A DNA stretch of 12,340 nt from Pseudomonadota bacterium (GTDB lineage: Bacteria; Pseudomonadota; Alphaproteobacteria; Azospirillales; Azospirillaceae): positions 1 through 12,340 of the forward strand of contig JAFAFA010000078.1 of NCBI GenBank assembly GCA_023423695.1. Reading direction: 5' to 3'. The position numbers and the translations under genes were made by a program. Below, piece by piece: positions 6,527 through 12,340 of the stretch. The notes under the pieces are model-generated. The model searched no databases and was not told where the DNA came from. It saw only the letters and a list, made by a program, of their open reading frames with translations. Numbering within the stretch: position 1 is the stretch's first letter; the number at the start of each line of letters is the position of its first letter.

Positions 6527-6970
6527 ATGCAAAAGAATGTCGAAGCATCCTTGTCTGCCGACGATATCGTCATCGGTCAGAGCGATTACCTTCGTGTTGC
6601 CACCTTGCTGATCTCTCCCGGTTCGGCAATGCCTCCCGAGGTGCGTTCCTCTTTCCTGGATGCGCTTGAAGATGCTGTCATTGTCGATGACGAGCACCTG
6701 CCCGATCATGTGGTGCGGATCGGCTCCTCCCTGATCTTGCGCGATTGCGCGACCGGCGAGGAGCGCAGGTGCATCCTCAGCTGGCCAGGACATGGAGGGG
6801 CGATCGACTGCATCTCCGTCCTGACGCGATTGGGCAGTGTGCTGATCGGGGCTGCAGAGAACACCTTCGTTTACATCAAGGACTCTGACGGCCGTACCAA
6901 GCAATTTCTGGTAAAGGATGTAAGCAATATTGAGCTGCTGCAGTGTCGTCAGGATCAAAGTCTTAGATAA
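6527..6970 (+). CDS. Divergent Rnk-like protein (GreA/GreB C-terminal fold)
   Basis: A 147-residue protein that follows the Rnk plan: a short N-terminal helical part (IVIGQSDYLRVATLL, about 14-28; FLDALEDAVIVDDEHLPDHVVRIGS, about 43-67) and then a beta-rich GreA/GreB C-terminal-like domain (SVLTRLGSVLIGAAENTFVY, about 97-116; DGRTKQFLVKDV, about 121-132). The usual MNSRV and PLGAALIGL blocks are altered. Rnk proteins bind RNA polymerase and were first described as affecting nucleoside diphosphate kinase levels. ATG 6527 is preferred because residues before it are not family-like; ATG 6479 in the same frame is possible. It is followed after 77 bases by a canonical Rnk gene, so the pair probably arose by duplication. 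Family call fairly sure, role unknown. Confidence 0.75.
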   Translation: MQKNVEASLSADDIVIGQSDYLRVATLLISPGSAMPPEVRSSFLDALEDAVIVDDEHLPDHVVRIGSSLILRDCATGEERRCILSWPGHGGAIDCISVLTRLGSVLIGAAENTFVYIKDSDGRTKQFLVKDVSNIELLQCRQDQSLR

Positions 6971-6987
6971 ACTCTTCTGAGGCCGGT

Positions 6988-7013
6988 CAGCATCGCTCCG
7001 GCGTTCGGTGCTG
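6988..7013 (+). other. Hairpin between the two Rnk genes
   Basis: CAGCATCG (6988-6995) pairs with CGGTGCTG (7006-7013), eight pairs including one T-G. It is followed by CTCATCTTT. It could be a weak terminator or an intercistronic element that sets different levels of the two proteins. Confidence 0.35.
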
Positions 7014-7047
7014 CTCATCTTTGCATGACACAACAGTGGAGGCGGCA

Positions 7048-7539
7048 ATGTATGTGGATCGTACGGAAGACAAGGCTCTTCCACCCATCGTCATGACGGA
7101 TCGCGATTGGCGTCGGCTGAAGCGTTTGGTCAAATGCGCGGCTTCTTTGTACCATCCGGTCTCGGATCTTCTGGAGCGGGAGGTCGCGCGTGCAGTCGTG
7201 TACCAAGTTGAAGACATTCCTTCCAATATCGTCACCATGAACTCAAGAGTGACTTTCCACACTGGAAACGCAGAGAATGTTCAATCCAGATTTCTGGTCT
7301 TCCCTGAACGCTACACGCCGAATGGGTATTGTGTATCTGTCACAAGTCCTCTTGGCGCGGCGCTGATTGGACTGAGGAGCGGCAGCAGCCTCCACTACCG
7401 ATCTCAGGATGGGGAATCCAGGTGCGTGGTTGTGCAGGACGTTGCCTATCAGCCGGAAGCTGCCACACGGAAGCGCCTGTTGCAGGATGTGCAGGAGGTG
7501 GTCTCCGTGAGCGCTCTTCCCGAGCAAAGGACATGGTGA
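7048..7539 (+). CDS. rnk: Rnk, nucleoside diphosphate kinase regulator (GreA/GreB C-terminal family)
   Basis: A 163-residue protein with typical Rnk landmarks: PPIVMTDRDWRRLKRLV at 12-28, DIPSNIVTMNSRVTF at 56-70, TSPLGAALIGLRSGSSL at 99-115 and VVVQDVAYQPEA at 127-138. Rnk has an N-terminal coiled-coil stub and an FKBP-like GreA/GreB C-terminal domain. It binds RNA polymerase in the region used by Gre factors but lacks their long cleavage-stimulating coiled coil. ATG 7048 is chosen because GGAGG (7038-7042) precedes it with 5 bases; a TTG nine codons upstream is unlikely. The last 20 residues are not typical. It is probably co-transcribed with the divergent copy upstream and followed by a strong hairpin at 7575-7614. 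Confidence 0.9.
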   Translation: MYVDRTEDKALPPIVMTDRDWRRLKRLVKCAASLYHPVSDLLEREVARAVVYQVEDIPSNIVTMNSRVTFHTGNAENVQSRFLVFPERYTPNGYCVSVTSPLGAALIGLRSGSSLHYRSQDGESRCVVVQDVAYQPEAATRKRLLQDVQEVVSVSALPEQRTW

Positions 7540-7915
7540 CGCCCCTGTCGCTGTAGGGAGCTGAGTGCATCGCAGGGGAATGCCGTTCATCGCTCCTTCG
7601 GTGAACGGCACCCCATACCGTGGTTCAGCTGTCGTGTGCCGTCGCTTTCACACGGGCAGAGACACTTCGGATGGCTGGAATACGGGTCGGAGTTTTCATT
7701 CTCCCTTCCGGCACTATCGGGTGGCACTTGAGATGCGTCCGGTTCATCGAACACGCCAGGGCCACCGCGTTGGCATCCTTCCACCTCCATGCGGTTCCCA
7801 TGACCGCGCAGAGGGCCATGCAGTGGTGACAGCGCCATCTGCTTCCGTTCGGAAAACGAACGCGCATGCCGCATCCGCACGTGCCAACATTCCTTCGGAG
7901 GGAAATACATCGAAA
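7540..7915. other. Intergenic region between rnk and the mechanosensitive channel gene
   Basis: 376 bases. The left part carries the hairpin at 7575-7614. The rest can be read in frame with the channel gene (from about 7565), but that extension is arginine- and histidine-rich with no family-like sequence, so it is treated as non-coding. No clear promoter hexamers were found for the channel gene. Confidence 0.5.
7575..7614 (+). terminator. Probable terminator hairpin after the rnk pair
   Basis: TGCCGTTCA (7581-7589) pairs perfectly with TGAACGGCA (7602-7610). GGGG/CCCC (7575-7578 with 7611-7614) extends the stem past a bulged AA. It begins 36 bases after the rnk stop. The lack of a T-tract leaves intrinsic termination uncertain. 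Confidence 0.5.
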
Positions 7916-8914
7916 ATGTCGCAAACACGACGTGCGTCGCCGGCGCCGGTCTTCTCACGCCTAGGCTGGCCTGCAGCGGCTGTACTGCTCAGTATGTCGC
8001 TTCTCTACGGCCATCCTCTGATTCTTCAGATCACCGGTGTATCCCCGGATGTCATGACCGCCCTGGCACCGCATGTCGTGCTTAAAGCCGCCAGTTACTT
8101 CTCGGTCGCGTGGTTGTCGGCGCGGCTTTCCGTGCTGGCGTTGGAGCACGCAAATCAGCCGCGGCGGCTGCCCAAGCTCCTTCGGGAGGCGATAGCATTC
8201 GCGTTTTTCCTGACCGCGCTTTTCGCGACCTTTGGCCTGACCATGGACGGGACCGTCGTCGGCTCCCTTGCCACCTCCGGCATGGTCATAGCGGTTCTCG
8301 GCTTCGCACTGAGGAATGTGATTGCGGATGTCGTCCTTGGGATGGCGTTGGGCTTGGAGCGTTCCTACCGGATCGGCGACTGGCTCAAGATCGACAACGG
8401 CGTCAGCGGCGTCGTCGTGGAGATCAACTGGCGGACCACGCGGCTGCTGACGCGGAATCAGACGCACGTCATTCTGCCGAACAGCCGGATCGCGCAACGG
8501 CAGCTGATCAACTACAGCGCACCCAAATGCGAATACCGCGATCAGCTGCGGATCTGCCTGCCGCATTCCGTGCCGGTTACCGAAGCGAAACGGGTCCTTC
8601 TCGCCGCCGCCCGGAGCGCCTACCAGAGCCGATTTGGTCCTGCACCCGACGTGCGGGCTGTTGCCTATACACTCGGAGGGATCGAATACACCGTGCGTCA
8701 CTGGGTGCCGGACTACGCCGAGGAGGCCGACTGCCGGGATGCTCTTCTTACCGCCATTGACGAAAGTCTCCGGAGTGAAGGGCTGCATGTCGTCAAGGAG
8801 GTGCTGGAAGGGGCTATATCGGGCTGCTCCGCAGGTGGGGTCGTCGACATCAGACCGGCTGACAACCCACCGATCCGCCAGGATTTTGCGAGAACACCGA
8901 AAGAGGGGGCGTAA
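7916..8914 (+). CDS. MscS-family small-conductance mechanosensitive channel
   Basis: A 332-residue inner-membrane channel that opens under membrane tension to release solutes during osmotic downshock. Hydrophobic segments lie at about 18-38, 50-75, 91-109 and 115-148. The last is the pore helix (SGMVIAVLGFALRNVIADVV, 121-140). It is followed directly by the MscS beta domain (RIGDWLKIDNGVSGVVVEIN at 152-171, then THVILPNSRI at 183-192 and INYS). The C-terminal alpha/beta part runs to about 300. ATG 7916 is chosen because GGAGGG lies at 7897-7902 and family-like sequence begins there; the spacing (13 bases) is long, so a nearby start is possible. It ends in TAA immediately followed by the GTG of hemD, so the two are probably co-transcribed and translationally coupled. 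It is one of many MscS paralogues and its specific role is unknown. Confidence 0.9.
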   Translation: MSQTRRASPAPVFSRLGWPAAAVLLSMSLLYGHPLILQITGVSPDVMTALAPHVVLKAASYFSVAWLSARLSVLALEHANQPRRLPKLLREAIAFAFFLTALFATFGLTMDGTVVGSLATSGMVIAVLGFALRNVIADVVLGMALGLERSYRIGDWLKIDNGVSGVVVEINWRTTRLLTRNQTHVILPNSRIAQRQLINYSAPKCEYRDQLRICLPHSVPVTEAKRVLLAAARSAYQSRFGPAPDVRAVAYTLGGIEYTVRHWVPDYAEEADCRDALLTAIDESLRSEGLHVVKEVLEGAISGCSAGGVVDIRPADNPPIRQDFARTPKEGA

Positions 8915-9640
8915 GTGCGTGTGCTGCTCACCCGGGCTGCCGGCGATTCCACGGAACTGGCGCGAGTTCTGGACGGGCGCGGCTATCGTTGCCGGATAGA
9001 ACCCATGTTCGCCGTCGCAGAGTGTTATTGGGATCCTGCGCTCCTCGACGGTGTACACGCGCTGCTGCTCACCTCACGCAACGCCGCGCGGCAGCTTGCG
9101 AAGGCGTGGACCCTTGCACGCGATGTCAGGGTCTTTGCGGTAGGGCCTGCCACTGCGGCGGAGGCAAGCGCATTCGGCTTTCGAAACGTCCAAGCGGCTG
9201 CAGGAACCGCCGAGAGCCTGTTGGATCTCGTGCGCCGAAACGTCAGTCCGGATTCAGGACGAATTACCTACATGTCCGGTGCTGTCGTGTCGCGTGACAT
9301 TGCTGCCGACCTCCACCGTGACGGCTATGCCGTGGAACAGTTGGTCGTTTACCGTACAATCCCCGTCAAGCGACTGTCGCCAGTAACGGTATCCGAGATT
9401 CGCCTCGGGAACATTGACTCCGCTCTTTTTCTTTCCAAGAAGACTGCGGAGAACTTTACGAAATTGATATGCCAAGCAGAATTGAATGCATATTGCAAAT
9501 CAATCCGGGGCATCGCGATAAGTGCCAAGGTGGCCAACGAGCTCAAAACTCTTCCATGGCGTTCGCTTGAGCATACGGATGAGCCAAGCCTGAATGCCAT
9601 AATCACAACATTGAGCCGAAGGCACTGTTACAGCAGCTGA
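8915..9640 (+). CDS. hemD: Uroporphyrinogen-III synthase family protein
   Basis: A 241-residue cytoplasmic enzyme, full length for the family. Known members cyclise hydroxymethylbilane with inversion of ring D to give uroporphyrinogen III, the branch point to haem, sirohaem and cobalamin. Landmarks are the N-terminal MRVLLTRAAGDSTELARVL, LLLTSRNAARQL at 50-61, VGPATAAEASAFGF at 76-89, the second-domain VVYRT at 144-148 and SALFLSKKTAENF at 169-181. GTG 8915 directly abuts the TAA of the channel gene and is preceded by a purine-rich stretch (AAAGAGGGGG). The 3' third is richer in A+T than its neighbours. No hemC or other tetrapyrrole gene is in the window, so this may be a second, specialised copy rather than the housekeeping one. 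That is an inference. Confidence 0.85.
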   Translation: MRVLLTRAAGDSTELARVLDGRGYRCRIEPMFAVAECYWDPALLDGVHALLLTSRNAARQLAKAWTLARDVRVFAVGPATAAEASAFGFRNVQAAAGTAESLLDLVRRNVSPDSGRITYMSGAVVSRDIAADLHRDGYAVEQLVVYRTIPVKRLSPVTVSEIRLGNIDSALFLSKKTAENFTKLICQAELNAYCKSIRGIAISAKVANELKTLPWRSLEHTDEPSLNAIITTLSRRHCYSS

Positions 9641-9730
9641 TCCGGTGTGCAGAAGATCTGCATGTCTTGGATTGTCTCACACCGAAGCGGGCGCGACCTA
9701 CCACACACTGCTGGGCTGCCCCCGGGAGGT

Positions 9731-9772
9731 GCGCAAGGTGTGGCGGTCGATTCGACTCGCGACACCTTGCGC
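9731..9772. terminator. Perfect 11-bp inverted repeat between convergent genes
   Basis: GCGCAAGGTGT (9731-9741) pairs perfectly with ACACCTTGCGC (9762-9772). The 20-base interior holds a second small stem (GTCG/CGAC). It lies in the 155-base gap between the hemD stop and the amidohydrolase stop, so a bidirectional terminator is the likely role. No T-tract is present on either side. Confidence 0.55.
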
Positions 9773-9795
9773 TCGCATCGGCGCCCGGCTCGTTT

Positions 9796-10761
9796 CTACA
9801 GCTTCAGCAGGCGCTCGGCATTGCCATGGCACACCAGGGCGCGGACATCCTCCGGAATGGGAGCGTTCTCGATGAAATTCGCCGCGATTGCCGTCGATTC
9901 ATACGGATAGTCGACCGAGAACATCACGGCCTCCGCCCCCATTTCGTCGATCGCGCATCGCAGTGCCGCCGGAGAGCAGACGCCGGACGTGGTGATGACG
10001 ATGTTGCGGCCAAAATACTCCGACGGAGGATGCTCGAGCCGGATGCCGTGCGAATAGACGGCGAAGCGGCTGTCGAAACGCCAGCGCAGCATGGGAAGCC
10101 CCTCGCCCATGTGGCCGAGGATCAGCTTGAGGCGGGGGAAGCGGTCGAACACGCCGCCGAACAGCAGCCTTAGGGCATGGGTCCCGGTTTCGACTCCCCA
10201 GCCCCACACCGCGCCGCTCAGTTCGGGATGGCCGGCATAGGCGGCGGGAATCGGCGACGGATCGGTAGGGTGCAGGTACAACGGCACGTCCAGCGACTGC
10301 ATGCGCTCCCAGAACTCGTCATAGGCGGGATCGTCGTAATAGACGCCGTGAGTGTGGCCGTTCACCAGCGCGCCCTTGAACCCCAGCGCGGTCACGGCGT
10401 GGGTCAGCTCGTCCGCCGCAGCCCGCGGCGACTGCATGGGAAGCGAGGCGAAGCCGGCCAGACGGTCCGGATGCCGTGCGATCTGCTTGGCGAGGAATTC
10501 GTTGTTTTCCCGCGCATAGCGGATCGCCAAGTCAGGGTCCGGCTCGCCCTGCACACTGGGCCCGGTCTGCGACAGGACCGCGATGTCGATTCCGGCGAGA
10601 TCCATCTCCTCCAGACGCTGATCGTCGAAATCCGCCAGCTTGGCTGCCAGCCGGGCCTGCGAGGCACTGTCCATCAAGGCCGTGAACACTTTCGAATAGC
10701 GTTCGAATCCGGGCGCCGTGAAATGCTCCTCCAGAGCGATCTTCCTGATCCTGTTCGTCAT
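9796..10761 (-). CDS. Amidohydrolase-2 family enzyme, gamma-resorcylate-decarboxylase / ACMSD-like
   Basis: A 321-residue metal-dependent TIM-barrel enzyme. Metal ligands of this decarboxylase branch are present: E11 and H13 (ALEEHF), H164 (YLHPTDPSP), H217 (ILGHMGEGLP) and D284 (FSVDYPYE). Order and spacing fit gamma-resorcylate (2,6-dihydroxybenzoate) decarboxylase, with LGFKGALVNGHTHG and HALRLLFGGVFDRFPRL also typical. Relatives decarboxylate aromatic acids without a cofactor; some members are hydrolases instead. ATG 10761 is preferred because AGGG lies about 9 bases upstream and the protein then has the family length; ATG 10770 and 10779 are alternatives. It lies downstream of the TRAP permease on the same strand with a 74-base gap containing a hairpin, so it probably acts on the imported compound. 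Family sure, substrate unproven. Confidence 0.88.
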   Translation of the reverse strand: MTNRIRKIALEEHFTAPGFERYSKVFTALMDSASQARLAAKLADFDDQRLEEMDLAGIDIAVLSQTGPSVQGEPDPDLAIRYARENNEFLAKQIARHPDRLAGFASLPMQSPRAAADELTHAVTALGFKGALVNGHTHGVYYDDPAYDEFWERMQSLDVPLYLHPTDPSPIPAAYAGHPELSGAVWGWGVETGTHALRLLFGGVFDRFPRLKLILGHMGEGLPMLRWRFDSRFAVYSHGIRLEHPPSEYFGRNIVITTSGVCSPAALRCAIDEMGAEAVMFSVDYPYESTAIAANFIENAPIPEDVRALVCHGNAERLLKL

Positions 10762-10808
10762 TCTTACCATCCCTTGCATGTCTTGGTGTCGTCGTGAGCG
10801 GGGGCTCT

Positions 10809-10827
10809 CTCCCCGATATTCGGGGAG
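10809..10827 (-). other. Intercistronic hairpin between the TRAP permease and amidohydrolase genes
   Basis: CTCCCCGA (10809-10816) pairs perfectly with TCGGGGAG (10820-10827) around a 3-base loop. No T-tract follows on the minus strand, so partial termination or mRNA end protection is more likely than full termination. Confidence 0.45.
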
Positions 10828-10835
10828 CATTCCGG

Positions 10836-12338
10836 TCAATCGCCCTTCTGGAACTGGCGCATGGCGTCGAGCGCCGGGTCTGACCCCTGCGGAGCGTCGC
10901 CTCCTCCGATGGTGCCGGGATCGAAGGGCTGCACGCTGTCCGAGATTTCAGGAATCTCGATCTTCACCTTGTCGAGGTCGATCACCGGGCCGTTATCCAA
11001 GCCGGACAAGACGAGGTCGGGGAAAGCGATGACCAGCGCCACCATCACCAGCTGGATGACCACGAAGGGCACCGCCCCCCAGTAGATCTGGCCGGTGGTG
11101 ATCTTCTCGATGATCCTGCCGGTGATCTTGTCCTTGTAGTCGTTCCGCGGCGCCACGCTGCGCAGATAGAACAGTGCGAAGCCGAAGGGCGGGTGCATGA
11201 AGCTGGTCTGCATGTTGACGCCCAGCAGCACGCCGAACCAGATCAGGTCGATGCCCAGCTTGTCCGCCACTGGCCCCAGCAGGGGAACGATGATGAAGGC
11301 CAACTCGAAGAAATCGAGGAAGAAGGCCAACACGAAGATCAACAGGTTGACGACGATCAGGAAGCCCAGCTGGCCGCCCGGAAGGCTGGTCAGCAGATGC
11401 TCGACCCAGAGGTCGCCGTTGACGGCCCGGAACACCAGACCGAACACCGTCGAACCGACCAGGATGAAGATCACGAAGGACGACAGCTTGGCGGTCGTGT
11501 CCATCGCCTGACGCATCAGTCCCCAGCCGAGCTTCCGCTTGGCCAGCGCCAAAAGGATGGCGCCGGCGGCTCCCATGGCGCCGCCCTCCGTCGGCGTGGC
11601 GATGCCGAGGAAGATGGTGCCCAGCACCAGGAAGATCAGCACCAGCGGCGGCACCAGCGAGGTAATGACGCGCAGAAGCAGCTTGGCGCCACGCAGCGTG
11701 CGGGCCTCCGGCGGCAGGGCCGGAACCGCCGACGGGCGGATGATGCTGGTGATCAGAACATAGCCGGTGTAGAGGCCGGTCAGGACCAGACCGGGGATCA
11801 GCGCGCCGGCATACATGTCGCCGACCGAGCGGCCGAGTTGGTCGGCCAGGACGATCAGCACCAGCGACGGCGGGATGATCTGGGCCAGCGTACCCGACGC
11901 GGCGATGACGCCGGTCGCGATCCGGCGGTCATAGCCGTAGCGCAGCATGATCGGCAGCGAGATCAGGCCCATGGAGATCACCGACGCGGCGACGACGCCC
12001 GTGGTCGCCGCCAGCAGCGCGCCGACGAAGATCACCGCATAGGCCAGACCGCCGCGCAGGGGCCCGAACAGCTGCCCAATGGTATCGAGCAGATCCTCGG
12101 CCATGCCGGACCGCTCCAGGATCAGGCCCATGAAGGTGAAGAAGGGAATGGCCAGCAGCGTGTCGTTGCGCATGATGCCGAACACGCGCTCCGGCAGTGC
12201 CTGCATCAGCGCTGGGGTCAGCAGACCCAGCTCGATGCCGATCAGACCGAAGACGAGGCCGTTCGCGGCGAGCGCGAAGGCGACCGGAAAACCCATCAAC
12301 AGGAAAAGCACCAGGGCGCCGAACATCAGCGGCGCCAT
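10836..12338 (-). CDS. dctM: TRAP transporter large permease subunit (DctM)
   Basis: At least 500 residues, integral inner-membrane subunit that carries out sodium-driven uptake of organic acids captured by a periplasmic binding protein. Family landmarks: FLLMGFPVAFALAANG at the start, AIPFFTFMGLILERSGMAEDLL, the loop ATTGVVAASVISMGLISLP, ASGTLAQIIPPSLVLIVLAD, ATPTEGGAMGAAGAI and a late VNMQTSFMHPPFGFALFYL. It is longer than the common DctM size (about 425) and ends with a hydrophilic tail of about 60 residues rich in D, P and G, as in the larger members of the family. The ATG at 12338 lies two bases from the window edge and the first helix begins at once, so the true start may be further upstream. 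The small permease and binding-protein genes are expected beyond the window. Amidohydrolase follows downstream. Confidence 0.92.
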   Translation of the reverse strand: MAPLMFGALVLFLLMGFPVAFALAANGLVFGLIGIELGLLTPALMQALPERVFGIMRNDTLLAIPFFTFMGLILERSGMAEDLLDTIGQLFGPLRGGLAYAVIFVGALLAATTGVVAASVISMGLISLPIMLRYGYDRRIATGVIAASGTLAQIIPPSLVLIVLADQLGRSVGDMYAGALIPGLVLTGLYTGYVLITSIIRPSAVPALPPEARTLRGAKLLLRVITSLVPPLVLIFLVLGTIFLGIATPTEGGAMGAAGAILLALAKRKLGWGLMRQAMDTTAKLSSFVIFILVGSTVFGLVFRAVNGDLWVEHLLTSLPGGQLGFLIVVNLLIFVLAFFLDFFELAFIIVPLLGPVADKLGIDLIWFGVLLGVNMQTSFMHPPFGFALFYLRSVAPRNDYKDKITGRIIEKITTGQIYWGAVPFVVIQLVMVALVIAFPDLVLSGLDNGPVIDLDKVKIEIPEISDSVQPFDPGTIGGGDAPQGSDPALDAMRQFQKGD

Positions 12339-12340
12339 GT

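Noticed and set aside
7565..7915. N-terminal extension of the mechanosensitive channel
   Set aside because: The extra 117 codons are not family-like and include the terminator-like hairpin after rnk; a start near 7916 is more credible.

Overview
The window looks like a high-GC alphaproteobacterium, most likely an Azospirillum-like member of the Rhodospirillales. This is inferred from codon use, from the protein families (FCD-type GntR regulators, a TRAP permease, a lone receiver domain, Rnk proteins) and from a CTTGACA-type promoter. It cannot be proven from the sequence alone. The gene mix (catabolism, transport, signalling, one decayed gene) suggests an accessory or replicon-borne region rather than a core housekeeping locus.

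Left block (1-4880). After the decayed 3' end of a CitE/CoA-ester lyase gene there is a mirror-image module. A GntR/FCD regulator (minus) diverges from an exported gamma-glutamyltransferase-fold hydrolase (plus). That gene converges on a YfeH-like SBF-type transporter (minus), which diverges from a second GntR/FCD regulator (plus). The two regulators align without gaps at every landmark I checked. Each regulatory gap carries the same direct-repeat element: two 9-base ATTGGTCTG-like half-sites separated by 3 bases, pointing toward the regulator gene. The simplest reading is periplasmic hydrolysis of an amide-type compound by the hydrolase, uptake of a product by the transporter, and control by two sister regulators that share an operator.

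Middle block (5001-9640). A lone receiver-domain protein (minus) is followed by about 1.1 kb without a convincing gene. That stretch holds a third, best-matching copy of the operator, next to no gene, and then a strong promoter followed by a hairpin-rich leader. The leader runs into two tandem Rnk-family genes, a divergent one and a canonical one. Next come an MscS-type mechanosensitive channel and, with no gap, a hemD-like uroporphyrinogen-III synthase gene.

Right block (9796-12338, minus strand). A TRAP large permease (DctM) precedes an ACMSD/gamma-resorcylate-decarboxylase-like amidohydrolase that keeps all its metal ligands. The 74-base gap between them holds a perfect hairpin. This looks like the distal end of an uptake-and-catabolism operon that begins beyond the window. 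A perfect 11-bp inverted repeat separates it from the convergent hemD gene.

No tRNA, rRNA, CRISPR array or recognisable insertion sequence was seen.
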